Of a stretch of 36,170 nt of DNA, positions 1 through 7,253 are shown piece by piece. The stretch's first letter is position 1, and every line of letters begins with the position of its first letter. A model generated the notes under the pieces. The model worked only from the letters and a program-made list of their open reading frames with translations. It was not told the DNA's origin and ran no database searches. Origin of the DNA: a virus; the IMG/VR virus record IMGVR_UViG_3300034010_000433, positions 1 through 36,170 of that record; one strand, written 5' to 3'. Both the position numbers and the translations under genes were made by a program.

Positions 1-71
1 AACTCTACATTTTGAGTAAATTTATAAGCTTTATCTCCATTTGTATCAATTTCTATTAATCTTATTTTCAT
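1..71 (-). CDS. N-terminal fragment of an unidentified protein
   Basis: An ATG at 69-71 on the minus strand opens a frame (MKIRLIEIDTNGDKAY...) that stays open for 23 codons to the window edge. It sits about 20 bp downstream of a well-formed Bacteroidota-type promoter (90-120), which supports it being the first gene of a leftward unit. Only the N-terminus is visible and no family can be assigned. Confidence 0.6.
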   Translation of the reverse strand, partial: MKIRLIEIDTNGDKAYKFTQNVE

Positions 72-89
72 AGTTTCTATATTTCTTCT

Positions 90-120
90 GCAAAGATACA
101 ACTATTTTTCATACTACAAA
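90..120 (-). promoter_or_regulatory. Bacteroidota-type promoter (leftward)
   Basis: On the minus strand a TATCTTTGC element (90-98) fits the Bacteroidota -7 consensus TAnnTTTG, with a TTG-containing -33 region at 117-119. It lies between the terminator of the chaperonin gene and the ATG at 71, as expected for a promoter of the gene leaving the window. Confidence 0.6.
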
Positions 121-122
121 AC

Positions 123-152
123 AAAAAAGGCAGAAATTTTACTTCCTGCCTT
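123..152 (-). terminator. Intrinsic terminator after the groEL-like gene
   Basis: On the minus strand a 7-bp stem (146-152 pairing with 127-133, AAGGCAG/CTGCCTT) with a 12-nt loop is followed by six T residues. It starts just after the stop codon at 158 and should end the leftward transcript carrying the chaperonin gene. Confidence 0.8.
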
Positions 153-157
153 CTTTT

Positions 158-1723
158 TTAATTATTGTATGTTACTACCACCCCGACATTTAATAGTTTT
201 GATGCCATTGACTTTGCGTTATCTAGTGCCACCCTAATAGATTTTGCACTATCAATCACTCCATCTTCAATCAAATTACTAATTTCGTCTGTCTTTGCGT
301 TGTAGCCGTAGCCGTAACGTTTTTTCGATGGTGTTAAGTAGTCTTTTCCTTGTTTTAGGAATGAAGTGGTGTGTTTTCTATTTGCGTTTTTTACAATTTG
401 TAATAGCGGAGCTGTAACTACTCTCTTTACTAAATCGTATCCGTATTGTTCGTCTTTATTTAAAAACTGTTTTTTCATTCTGCCCGAAATAAACGCTAAA
501 GTAGAGCCACCCCCAGCAATCCATCCTTCCATCTTAGCACTTCTAATAGCGTGAATAGCATCATCCACCCTATCAAAACGCTCTTTAGATTCACTCTCTG
601 TATATCCGCCGACATTAATTAAACAAGAAGCCCCATTGAACAGTTTAATACGTTTTGAAATAAACTCCTTATCTTTAACTGTTTCAAGTTGCGACTTTAA
701 TTCACTTACGCGTTTTTTAATAGCCTCTGTTTCTATGTTATCAATTACAATGGAAGTGGAATCTTCTCTTACAATCACTTGTTTTGCAACCCCAGCTTTA
801 ATAACTTCACTCTCTCCTTTCACATACACTTCTCCGCCCGTATAAATTGCAATATCTTCTAACAATGCGCGACGTTTGTGGTCAAATTCAGGAGCTTGTA
901 CTAAACAACAGTTGATTACACCCCTATGAGCCAACTGTTCCAACTTTTGTACAAAGTTTTCATCAGCAATCTGCTCCATAATAATCAAAATAGGACATAA
1001 CTTATTCCCCTCTTTAAATCTGTTCTCTGTTAAAAAGTTGTCTAAGGCTTGGTCGGCAGAATAGGCTTCCATACTCACCACTAAAACATCCTCCCCTTCC
1101 CAAGTAGCTTTGTTTTGATTATTAATAAACCAGGGAGATTTCCACCCTTTGCTCACCATCATCCCTGAGTTAACTGTTAGAGTGGTGTTTGGAGAAGAAA
1201 TGTTTTCTTTCACTTCAATAAGTCCATCCACTCCCACTTTAGAATAAGCTTCCATAATAATGTCAGCAATTTCTTGGTCGTTGTTTGCGGAAATGTAGGC
1301 AATTTTAGAAAGCGTTTGGTCGTTAACAGGTGTAGCTAATTCTTTAATTTGTTCCAAAACTTCTTTATATCCTGCGTCCATCCCGCGTTCAACAGCTTTG
1401 TTAAAATACCCATTAGCCTCTAACAAAAATGCCTTGCTTAAAACTAAAGAGGTTGTTGTAGAATCTCCACTCTTAACTAATGTGTTTACAGCCACTTGTT
1501 TAGCCAAGAAAGCTCCAATGTTATTAAATTTGTCTGGAAAAAATATTTGTTTTGCTACGGAAATTCCGTCTTTTGTAATAATTGGTTGCCCGTATGGGTC
1601 ACTGTTTTCCATTACAGCGTATTTCCCTTCTGCTCCTAATGTCTGAGAAACAGCTTCACATACAGCTAAAAAACCATCATGCAAATCTTCTACGTCTTTA
1701 ATCTTCAGGTTCTTCATATTCAA
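158..1723 (-). CDS. GroEL-type group I chaperonin (Cpn60 homologue)
   Basis: Predicted ATP-driven folding chamber subunit, cytoplasmic. The 521-residue product is a little shorter than cellular GroEL (about 548). Family signatures sit at the expected places: the nucleotide-binding ITKDGISVA segment at residues 49-57, GDSTTTS at 86-92 (GroEL GDGTTTA), RVDDAIHAIRSA at 385-396 (containing the equivalent of GroEL Asp398), and AGGGS at 403-407. The three catalytic aspartates (about 52, 87 and 388) are present, so it should be an active ATPase. It lacks the C-terminal Gly-Gly-Met repeat of cellular GroEL. The start is either codon 1 or Met3; both overlap the upstream small gene. A GroES-like gene lies on the other arm at 15124. 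Likely role is folding of phage virion proteins; the family call is firm, the client is inferred. Confidence 0.93.
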   Translation of the reverse strand: MNMKNLKIKDVEDLHDGFLAVCEAVSQTLGAEGKYAVMENSDPYGQPIITKDGISVAKQIFFPDKFNNIGAFLAKQVAVNTLVKSGDSTTTSLVLSKAFLLEANGYFNKAVERGMDAGYKEVLEQIKELATPVNDQTLSKIAYISANNDQEIADIIMEAYSKVGVDGLIEVKENISSPNTTLTVNSGMMVSKGWKSPWFINNQNKATWEGEDVLVVSMEAYSADQALDNFLTENRFKEGNKLCPILIIMEQIADENFVQKLEQLAHRGVINCCLVQAPEFDHKRRALLEDIAIYTGGEVYVKGESEVIKAGVAKQVIVREDSTSIVIDNIETEAIKKRVSELKSQLETVKDKEFISKRIKLFNGASCLINVGGYTESESKERFDRVDDAIHAIRSAKMEGWIAGGGSTLAFISGRMKKQFLNKDEQYGYDLVKRVVTAPLLQIVKNANRKHTTSFLKQGKDYLTPSKKRYGYGYNAKTDEISNLIEDGVIDSAKSIRVALDNAKSMASKLLNVGVVVTYNN

Positions 1724-1877
1724 CTTCTAAGTTTAACACTTCTTTTTCCATTGTTTGTTGGAAAGTTATAAATCTGTCTTTATCTTCTTCCCACGTACCT
1801 TTAAAACTTTTGGGGAGAAGGTGAATCTCCCCATTTTTTAAAAGTGCTTCATATAATTTTTTATAACTATTTCCCAT
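1698..1877 (-). CDS. Small protein of unknown function (59 aa)
   Basis: The frame is longer upstream, but the ATG at 1877 is preferred because it overlaps the end of the preceding gene by only 11 nt, whereas the longer version would overlap by more than 60 nt. The product is acidic towards its C-terminus (EVEYEEPED) and has no recognisable domain. Its end overlaps the start of the chaperonin gene by 26 nt, so the two are probably translationally coupled. Function unknown. Confidence 0.6.
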   Translation of the reverse strand: MGNSYKKLYEALLKNGEIHLLPKSFKGTWEEDKDRFITFQQTMEKEVLNLEVEYEEPED

Positions 1878-2082
1878 GTTTCTCTTGAATATAGCTAATA
1901 ACTTCCATATACCTATCAGGTGTAACGTCATTAGGAGTTCCTTCTAAAGTGAATGTTTCATTAAACTTGTCGCCTCTCACTTCTAAAATATAGTTGTTTT
2001 TATAGCGCACAAAAGAAACAAATTTAGCTTTAGAGGACTTCCTAATTAGGTTGAGGAAGTAGTTATGATAATTTAACTTCAT
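1867..2082 (-). CDS. Small protein of unknown function (71 aa)
   Basis: Basic-to-neutral 71-residue protein with alternating hydrophobic and charged residues (KFVSFVRYKNNYILEVRG), suggesting a small beta-rich fold. It overlaps the gene on either side (20 nt with the 135-aa gene upstream, 11 nt with the 59-aa gene downstream), the normal packing of this operon. I do not recognise a family. Confidence 0.65.
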   Translation of the reverse strand: MKLNYHNYFLNLIRKSSKAKFVSFVRYKNNYILEVRGDKFNETFTLEGTPNDVTPDRYMEVISYIQEKHGK

Positions 2083-2470
2083 CTGTTGTTTCTTGTGGTG
2101 TTAATTTTCCCATTTCAACTGTTAGTCCTTTTTCAATGTTTAATTTATGTAAGGACGCCACTTTTAAATACAAATCTTCTGCTCCTGCTCCTAACATACT
2201 AACAAATGATTTTGGTTCTTGCGCGAAGAAAGCCTCGGCAGAAGAATAAGGAACTAATTCCTCTTTCACTTCAGACACGTGTGTTTCTCCGTTCTCCAAT
2301 TTAACTTTCACCTCACTTGACTGTTTTGAAAACTGATAAGCAAGTCCTGTTCGTTGTTCGTTCTGCAATACAGCGTTTGAAAACATAAGAAGCTCAGTTA
2401 AAAGTTTCCCTGGAACTTCAATCATTGTTTCATTAGCGTATTGGTGTTTTAATAATTGTTCGTTATTCAT
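2063..2470 (-). CDS. Conserved-looking hypothetical protein (135 aa)
   Basis: An acidic 135-residue protein directly downstream of the SSB-like gene and ahead of the chaperonin gene. A hydrophobic helix (LLTELLMFSNAVLQNEQRTG, about residues 23-42) precedes a lysine/glutamate-rich middle and an Ala-rich segment. No catalytic motif or membrane segment is visible. Position beside SSB suggests a replication/recombination accessory role, but that is inference only. Confidence 0.7.
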   Translation of the reverse strand: MNNEQLLKHQYANETMIEVPGKLLTELLMFSNAVLQNEQRTGLAYQFSKQSSEVKVKLENGETHVSEVKEELVPYSSAEAFFAQEPKSFVSMLGAGAEDLYLKVASLHKLNIEKGLTVEMGKLTPQETTDEVKLS

Positions 2471-2489
2471 ATACTATGTTAATTTTATG

Positions 2490-3191
2490 TTAAAAGGGGA
2501 GTCCATCGTCGTCTGAAGCCACAGAAGCTGGTTGTTGATTAGGTGTAGTAGGTGGTGGGGCAATAGTTCCACTATTCTTAAACTCCTTAAATCGCTCAAT
2601 AAGCTCGTTCATTTTATCAAAATACCACAAGTCATTGTCTGTATAATCCCATTCTCCTTTACGATTTTTTACAGGTGGTGGAACTTCTCCTCCTTTTTCT
2701 GTTGAATCTGTATTAAGCCATGCGGGATAAACTTTCTTTCCATCTTCGTTCACTTCTCCTTCATAAGAAACTGAGCATTGTTGATACACTTTTCCGTTTT
2801 CTGCGGGAGCTCCTTTATAAAACCCAACTACTAATGATTTACTAAAATCTACATTAAACGCATTTTTAATAAACAGTTTCCATTCTGTCGAATATGTTTT
2901 TAAGGAAAGTGCTTGTGTATTTTGCCCGTCGTTTAAAAAGATTTTTAAATTGTCAAGTTTTAATTTCTTTCCGTCGTTCCCTTGAATTTCTTTTACGTCA
3001 TGCGCCATATAAGTGAGGCGTCCACTCAATCCATTTACATATTTGTGATAAGTGATTTGTCCGTTTTGCATTTCAACGCGCGTGTACCCAGGTTCTTCCA
3101 CTTTTGAAGAGCGATAGATTTTACCTTCTCGTCCAGATACTTGATAGTTAATAATTGGTGTACTTGTTCCACCTCCTGTTACTTCTGCCAT
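2490..3191 (-). CDS. Single-stranded DNA-binding protein (SSB-like)
   Basis: Predicted ssDNA-binding protein used in phage replication and recombination. The 233-residue product has a beta-rich central part (about residues 55-150) compatible with an OB fold, a flexible Pro/Gln-rich linker (about 205-225) and an acidic tail ending DDDGLPF, the C-terminal signature by which SSBs recruit partner proteins (E. coli SSB ends DDDIPF). The first residues are Gly/Thr-rich and look disordered. It overlaps the upstream gene by 13 nt and shares the leftward operon that also carries the RecA-like, PhoH-like and NinG-like genes. The tail is seen directly; the OB fold is inferred because the core sequence is divergent. 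Confidence 0.75.
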   Translation of the reverse strand: MAEVTGGGTSTPIINYQVSGREGKIYRSSKVEEPGYTRVEMQNGQITYHKYVNGLSGRLTYMAHDVKEIQGNDGKKLKLDNLKIFLNDGQNTQALSLKTYSTEWKLFIKNAFNVDFSKSLVVGFYKGAPAENGKVYQQCSVSYEGEVNEDGKKVYPAWLNTDSTEKGGEVPPPVKNRKGEWDYTDNDLWYFDKMNELIERFKEFKNSGTIAPPPTTPNQQPASVASDDDGLPF

Positions 3192-3547
3192 AATTGTTTA
3201 AAAAATTTAATTAATTTATTCTTATTTAATTCATCTATTTGTTCATCTATTTCAAAAACCGTTTCATGTACGTCGAATTTAACTCCTGACTTTGTGTAAA
3301 CGTGCGTGTATTCTTCATCATCCACCGCCGAAGAAAAATCATCAAGATTTATTAATAACAAAGACATTGTTACATCCAAATCATCTTCTTCTAATTCTTT
3401 AGGGACTGGGAGATTTAAATCTCTATACCACTCTGCATCATGTCCATGTTCGTCAGTGATAGGTTTACTTGAATTTGCTTTATTAATTTTAGCAATTCCT
3501 TTTTCGTTTGGAACTTTGCTGAATAGTGTTAGTTGTAGTTTTTTCAT
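3179..3547 (-). CDS. Acidic hypothetical protein (122 aa)
   Basis: A 122-residue acidic protein (many Asp/Glu between residues 30 and 105) with a Lys-rich end. No motif of a known family. It overlaps the upstream DUF5664-like gene by 59 nt and the SSB gene by 13 nt; the long upstream overlap may mean that the real start is internal, but there is no in-frame Met near the N-terminus that would remove it without cutting into the body of the protein. Confidence 0.65.
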   Translation of the reverse strand: MKKLQLTLFSKVPNEKGIAKINKANSSKPITDEHGHDAEWYRDLNLPVPKELEEDDLDVTMSLLLINLDDFSSAVDDEEYTHVYTKSGVKFDVHETVFEIDEQIDELNKNKLIKFFKQLWQK

Positions 3548-3839
3548 TTTCTTCTAAAATTTTTAATTCTAATTCTGCTAAAGCGTTCCAAGCAACATGA
3601 TAGCTATGTGGTAATCCACTCTCGTCATTTCCTTCTTCAATTCTGTGTCTAAGTCCAGCATCAGCATAATTCTTACTCCCTCCCTCTACACGTTGGTAGT
3701 TTTTATAGTCTTGGTCGTATTCCTTATACTCTTCATGCCCGTATTCAGAGCAAAGTGCTATTGCTTTTAAGGCGTTTGGAAACTGTTTAAATAATAATGA
3801 TAGTTGTGGTTTTCCTTTGTTGTTTTTTTGTCCTTTCAT
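3489..3839 (-). CDS. DUF5664 / dATP-dGTP diphosphohydrolase-like protein
   Basis: The 116-residue product shows the layout of the DUF5664 family (dATP/dGTP diphosphohydrolase N-terminal domain, MazG-like all-alpha nucleotide hydrolases): KPQLSLL near residue 10, an EYGHEEYKEYD segment (about 32-42), LRHRIEEGNDESGLPH (about 63-78) and HVAWNALAELELKIL (about 80-94). Such proteins cleave dNTPs to dNMP and pyrophosphate and can skew the nucleotide pool in favour of phage DNA. Residues after 95 (Thr/Lys-rich) are probably a tail created by overlap with the next gene. Its start abuts the stop of the upstream 52-aa gene (TAAATG). Family call from motif pattern; activity inferred. Confidence 0.7.
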   Translation of the reverse strand: MKGQKNNKGKPQLSLLFKQFPNALKAIALCSEYGHEEYKEYDQDYKNYQRVEGGSKNYADAGLRHRIEEGNDESGLPHSYHVAWNALAELELKILEENEKTTTNTIQQSSKRKRNC

Positions 3840-3998
3840 TTATAGATTAATTATTCCTGCTTTTATTCTTGTTGAGTATCCTATTCTGACATCAATGTTT
3901 GTGTAGTCTTTTGTTTCTGTTATTGCGGCGGCAAAAGGAAGAAATTTATCAAAAGTTTCTTGGTCTACTTCCTTACCGTTTATCAATAACTTTCGCAT
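3840..3998 (-). CDS. Small protein of unknown function (52 aa)
   Basis: Short frame beginning MRKLLINGKEVDQETFDKF and ending ...IKAGIINL. Start and stop fit the operon: the ATG lies inside the end of the 48-aa gene (26-nt overlap) and the stop is followed directly by the ATG of the DUF5664-like gene. The MRKLLINGKEVD opening resembles the upstream 48-aa product (FKYFLDGKQLKDFDEF), so the two small genes may be diverged duplicates. No function assigned. Confidence 0.6.
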   Translation of the reverse strand: MRKLLINGKEVDQETFDKFLPFAAAITETKDYTNIDVRIGYSTRIKAGIINL

Positions 3999-4119
3999 AT
4001 ATCTCCAATCCAATCACATTAATACTAACATCTACATTCTTAGTTTTCTTTTCAAACTCGTCAAAATCTTTTAGCTGTTTCCCGTCTAAAAAATATTTAA
4101 AATTTCCTTCTGTTTTCAT
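3973..4119 (-). CDS. Small protein of unknown function (48 aa)
   Basis: Begins MKTEGNFKYFLDGKQLKD and ends EIYAKVIDKR. The ATG at 4119 is only 4 nt downstream of a TAACTTTGC promoter element (4123-4131), so this is the first gene of the unit that runs through DUF5664, SSB and GroEL to the terminator at 123. The leader would be extremely short, a pattern seen at several promoters here. Function unknown. Confidence 0.65.
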   Translation of the reverse strand: MKTEGNFKYFLDGKQLKDFDEFEKKTKNVDVSINVIGLEIYAKVIDKR

Positions 4120-4122
4120 AGT

Positions 4123-4154
4123 GCAAAGTTACAACTAATTTTTTAATCTTGCAA
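4123..4154 (-). promoter_or_regulatory. Bacteroidota-type promoter for the SSB-GroEL unit
   Basis: Minus-strand TTG (4152-4154), exactly 20 bp, then TAACTTTGC (4123-4131). It sits at the very end of the PhoH-like gene and just before the ATG at 4119, so it starts a leftward transcript of about 4 kb that ends at the terminator after the chaperonin gene. Confidence 0.75.
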
Positions 4155-4817
4155 GTTTTTGTTGTATTTATTTTCTTTATCTTTTTCTTCTATGTAGTTT
4201 ATGATTTTCATAATATCATCATCTCTATGCTGGCTTTTTAATGTATGGTAATTCACAACATCAAAATCCTTCAAATACTTTATTTTAGGGATACAACTGT
4301 TTTTAACGTCTATTTGTTCTTCCGAGCCTGTAAAAATTAGCTTTGAACCTTTACCAAGTCTTGTTAATATCAGTTTAAAATCTTCATAATCTATATCTTC
4401 AAATTCATCTACTATTGTACAACTATTAGAAAAAGTCATACCCTTCATATAGTCAATAGGCACAATTTGTATAGAACCCTCCTTAAATAATTCATCTATT
4501 TTTTGCTTGTTGTAAGCGGCATACATATTTTGTTTTATAGGAAATATGTGGAATGAAAGCTTTTCATCAGCCGTTCCTTTTAAATAACCAGTAGCATTAA
4601 AGTCAATTGGTCTTGTAATAAATATTGTATCGATGTGTTTTTTAAACAATAAATCTAAAGCACATAACACTGCGCAAGCCGTTTTTCCGCTACCAAAATT
4701 TCCTAAAATAATAGTGACATTTTTTTGATATACACCTTCTTTTACAGCTTTTTGTTCTTCTGTTAATTGAATATTATATTTAATTTCGTTTTTTCTAACT
4801 CTGTTAGTTTCTTTCAT
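4143..4817 (-). CDS. PhoH-like P-loop ATPase
   Basis: A 224-residue cytoplasmic P-loop NTPase of the PhoH family (helicase superfamily-1-like core, common in phages). Visible motifs in order: Q-type opening LTEEQKAV (18-25), Walker A GNFGSGKT (39-46), FITRP (66-70, matching PhoH ITRP), PIDYMKGMTF (120-129, matching PLAFMRGRTL), Walker B TIVDEFE (134-140) and TRLGKGSKLIFTG (152-164, matching TRLGFGSK..VTG). All are intact, so ATPase activity is likely. Its physiological substrate is not settled; RNA or nucleic-acid remodelling is the usual suggestion. It overlaps the upstream gene by 14 nt. Confidence 0.9.
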   Translation of the reverse strand: MKETNRVRKNEIKYNIQLTEEQKAVKEGVYQKNVTIILGNFGSGKTACAVLCALDLLFKKHIDTIFITRPIDFNATGYLKGTADEKLSFHIFPIKQNMYAAYNKQKIDELFKEGSIQIVPIDYMKGMTFSNSCTIVDEFEDIDYEDFKLILTRLGKGSKLIFTGSEEQIDVKNSCIPKIKYLKDFDVVNYHTLKSQHRDDDIMKIINYIEEKDKENKYNKNLQD

Positions 4818-5205
4818 ATTTACACGTTGTTTGCAAAAGTTTTTTAATTTGTTGTAATTCTTCTATGTCCTCAACAAGTGTCATGGCATGTAAGGAGAAG
4901 TAAGGCATAACAGGCATAGTGATTCTAATGTTATAATTCTTTACAAAACAATTTCTTATTTCTATATCTACTTTATTGCTTGATTTATTATGTCTTATAA
5001 AATCTCCTAAAATACAGTCCTCTGTTACTTCTGTTATTTTAAAATACATAGAATATTCTTTTAAAACATCCTCAAATTCTGCATCTTCAAAAATATTATT
5101 AACATCTAAAAAGAAATTAAACAATTTATACTTATCGAATATTTCCTTTGTACTACACTCTGTAAATCCGTAGTTTAATAAAAACTGTCTTACTATGTCT
5201 TCCAT
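4804..5205 (-). CDS. Hypothetical protein (133 aa)
   Basis: A 133-residue acidic protein lying immediately upstream of, and overlapping by 14 nt, the PhoH-like gene. It has an N-terminal helical region (MEDIVRQFLLNYGF) and a later beta-looking segment (IEIRNCFVKNYNIRITMPV, about 81-99). No catalytic motif, signal peptide or membrane helix is visible and I do not recognise the family. Confidence 0.7.
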   Translation of the reverse strand: MEDIVRQFLLNYGFTECSTKEIFDKYKLFNFFLDVNNIFEDAEFEDVLKEYSMYFKITEVTEDCILGDFIRHNKSSNKVDIEIRNCFVKNYNIRITMPVMPYFSLHAMTLVEDIEELQQIKKLLQTTCKYERN

Positions 5206-5322
5206 TTACTACTATTTCTTACGTTCACTCATTGTTTTTACATGTGGTGGTATTTTATCTGCGGTCATATTCCTAATGATATTTTGTTACTCTTTTATCG
5301 GACATGTCCGTTATTATGTCCA
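5206..5322. other. Short intergenic gap with a 12-bp palindrome
   Basis: Contains the perfect palindrome CGGACATGTCCG (5299-5310), a candidate operator, with a related half (GGACAT on the minus strand) about 5 bp away. Two tiny minus-strand frames (18 codons at 5212-5268, 15 codons near 5280) are present but are too short to call. No promoter of the TAnnTTTG type is seen. Confidence 0.3.
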
Positions 5323-5745
5323 TTAACTGTTCTCTTTTAAATGTTTTGAATAGATTGTTGCTTTAACCCAATAGTTTAGACAATTTGGGTCTGTTAAAGC
5401 TTGTGAGCAAAGTATTTCTTGAGTTTCTTTATAAGTTGTTTCTGCTTTAGAATAAGTAAAATAAAGAATCTCTTTTTTATAATTAATACCTGATTTTATT
5501 AAATCTTTTAATTCTATTGAACTGCTTATATAAGTTTGCCAAGGATATGTACCTTTATACTGACCTTTTTTTGCACCACTTGTGTATTTTGGTTTGTACA
5601 TATACTTTTTTCCTATATAATATCTTCCATCTTCTAAAGTAATCTTATATATGAAAGCAAAAGAATTTTCTGGAGTTTTCTCTATTGTGTCGATAATTTC
5701 TCCTTTATATGTCCAATGATTAACTGTTTTCTTTTTTGGCGGCAT
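5323..5745 (-). CDS. GIY-YIG-type nuclease domain protein
   Basis: A 140-residue protein with FIYKITLEDGRYYIGKKYM (about residues 31-49), the GIY-YIG core in which the two tyrosine-containing strands and the conserved Gly-Lys are present, followed by a basic region and GTYPWQTYISSS (about 68-79). This layout matches short phage GIY-YIG proteins related to seg/homing enzymes. It lies between a 133-aa gene and a 125-aa gene, overlapping the latter by 26 nt. It could be a stand-alone homing nuclease or a DNA-processing enzyme; nothing decides between these. Confidence 0.65.
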   Translation of the reverse strand: MPPKKKTVNHWTYKGEIIDTIEKTPENSFAFIYKITLEDGRYYIGKKYMYKPKYTSGAKKGQYKGTYPWQTYISSSIELKDLIKSGINYKKEILYFTYSKAETTYKETQEILCSQALTDPNCLNYWVKATIYSKHLKENS

Positions 5746-6097
5746 CTTCTTCTAACTTTGGAAACTCTAAAGTTTCGTTATACAAATCCTCTATTTTTAA
5801 ATTTTCAAGCCACTCTTTAACTTCCATTCCTTTAGGAAGCCCTTTTTCTTTTAACATATCGCGAATAGACATTTCAGCCATTTTTAAAGTTGCTAAAATA
5901 TCAACCACCCTTACGTCTTGAGGGAAAGAACATGAAACACTGTTCCCTCCCTCACTATCGTTTTCTCTAATTATTGAAATTTGCATGTCCGTTTTTGTTT
6001 TCTTGCGTTGGATAGGGGATTCCTTGTTTTGTATATTCCACGTGAAAAAATTTCCAACCCTCTGTTGTTCTAACCCACATTTACTACTAATTTCCAT
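5720..6097 (-). CDS. Hypothetical protein (up to 125 aa; start uncertain)
   Basis: The C-terminal two thirds (from MQISIIRENDSEGG, internal Met38 at 5986) is an acidic, helical protein ending KLEEDAAKKENS. The frame extends upstream to an ATG at 6097, inside the 60-aa gene (28-nt overlap). The extension (…VGNFFTWNIQNKESP…) also looks protein-like. Either the long start is right, or the segment is the frameshifted end of the 60-aa gene. No known domain; one candidate helix-rich region around residues 65-95 (VVDILATLKMAEMSIRDML). Confidence 0.6.
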   Translation of the reverse strand: MEISSKCGLEQQRVGNFFTWNIQNKESPIQRKKTKTDMQISIIRENDSEGGNSVSCSFPQDVRVVDILATLKMAEMSIRDMLKEKGLPKGMEVKEWLENLKIEDLYNETLEFPKLEEDAAKKENS

Positions 6098-6252
6098 CCT
6101 CCTGTGAAACTTGGAGGAAACCGTTCTTCTTTTGTTAGTGCGATGTATTCTTTCCCGCTTCTAAATAATCCGCTATACGGAGCTTTTTGTCCTGATTTGA
6201 ATGTTACGTCTTCTGCGAACAATTCTAACAATTTTAATAATAGTTTTGTCAT
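6070..6252 (-). CDS. Small GxxAPxSGxF...ERFPP protein (YjzC-like)
   Basis: A 60-residue protein. After a hydrophobic helix (LLLKLLELF, residues 4-12) it contains FKSGQKAPYSGLFRSGKEY (about 18-36) and EERFPPSFTGGWKLV (about 42-56). This spacing matches the small YjzC-like family (G-K-AP-SG-Y ... G-RFPP ... W), whose function is unknown. It starts 5 bp after the RecA-like gene ends and ends within the next gene. Confidence 0.55.
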   Translation of the reverse strand: MTKLLLKLLELFAEDVTFKSGQKAPYSGLFRSGKEYIALTKEERFPPSFTGGWKLVVNVG

Positions 6253-6256
6253 AATT

Positions 6257-7252
6257 TTATTCTTCTGTTTGTTGATTTTTCTTTTCTTCTATTGCCGATT
6301 TTAATTCTTCTAAAAGTTCTGGGTTATCAAATAATACAGGAACTAAGTTATCAATACCTTGTGCTATGCTTGCGCCTTTATACTTAATCCAACTGCCCGA
6401 TTTTTCTAAAATTCCAAGTCTTAACGCCGCAGAAGCAATATCAGCTTCTATTGTATACCCCATTCCGTATGAAAACTCCAATTCAACAGTTCTAAAAGGT
6501 TTTCCAACTTTATTTTTAGTACAAGTCATTTTAACCATTCTACCTGTAACTGTTTCATATAGTTCTAATTCATCAGATTCTTTTGATTTTTTCTTTGTGG
6601 CGGGCTTTAGCTCAATAGTCATAGAACTGTTGTGGTGTAATGACTTTCCACCAGGGATAATTGTATCAGGTGAATACATATTAGCTTTATTCATGTTATC
6701 CCTAATCTGCGACAGTACAATTAATGTAGTGTTATACTGATTACACAAGCTAATTAAAATAGGAAGCTGACTTGCTAATGTAATAGCCCTATTTGCCATT
6801 GTTCTTTCCCCTGCTGATTTTTGAACTTGCTCATTTGAAGCACTGTTGTTTATAGAGTCTACAACAATCACATTATAATTAGGAATTTCTTTTCTAATTA
6901 TATCACACATTTGCTCTGTTGTTTCAGGAATACAATGTCCAAACTTACTTGGGTCAGCTCCTAAATCCTCTAAGTAGTCCGTTGTTAATGTAGCCTCTGT
7001 GTCAATATACAATATTTTTTCACCAATTAAATTAGCTATCTGTATTGTTAAACTTGACTTACCTGCGCTTGGCTCTCCCGCTATAAGAACTAATCTACCT
7101 TTTGGAATACCTCCATCTGTCAAGTGGTCAAAACTTGGTCTACCAGTAAGCACTTTTTCAACATACCTCGGTGTTTCCCCTAAATTTACAATATTTCCTT
7201 TTGCGTATAAAAACTCTAATTTTTCAATAGCTTTATTTACTGATTTTGTCAT
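6257..7252 (-). CDS. RecA/UvsX-type recombinase
   Basis: A 331-residue ATP-dependent strand-exchange protein, near the usual RecA size (about 350). Motifs: Walker A GEPSAGKS (59-66), the catalytic glutamate in IDTEAT (about 83-88), Walker B VIVVDSI (about 128-134), SQIRDN (about 186-191), and the L2-type DNA-binding stretch containing IPGGKSLHH. The C-terminus is acidic/glutamine-rich as in RecA. It should polymerise on ssDNA coated by the SSB-like protein encoded at 2490 and drive recombination-dependent replication or repair. The upstream 138-aa gene stops 1 bp before its start, so they are coupled. Confidence 0.92.
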   Translation of the reverse strand: MTKSVNKAIEKLEFLYAKGNIVNLGETPRYVEKVLTGRPSFDHLTDGGIPKGRLVLIAGEPSAGKSSLTIQIANLIGEKILYIDTEATLTTDYLEDLGADPSKFGHCIPETTEQMCDIIRKEIPNYNVIVVDSINNSASNEQVQKSAGERTMANRAITLASQLPILISLCNQYNTTLIVLSQIRDNMNKANMYSPDTIIPGGKSLHHNSSMTIELKPATKKKSKESDELELYETVTGRMVKMTCTKNKVGKPFRTVELEFSYGMGYTIEADIASAALRLGILEKSGSWIKYKGASIAQGIDNLVPVLFDNPELLEELKSAIEEKKNQQTEE

Positions 7253-7253
7253 T

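Noticed and set aside
5212-5310. Two mini-frames of 18 and 15 codons
   Set aside because: Too short, with no conserved motif or overlap pattern strong enough to call genes.
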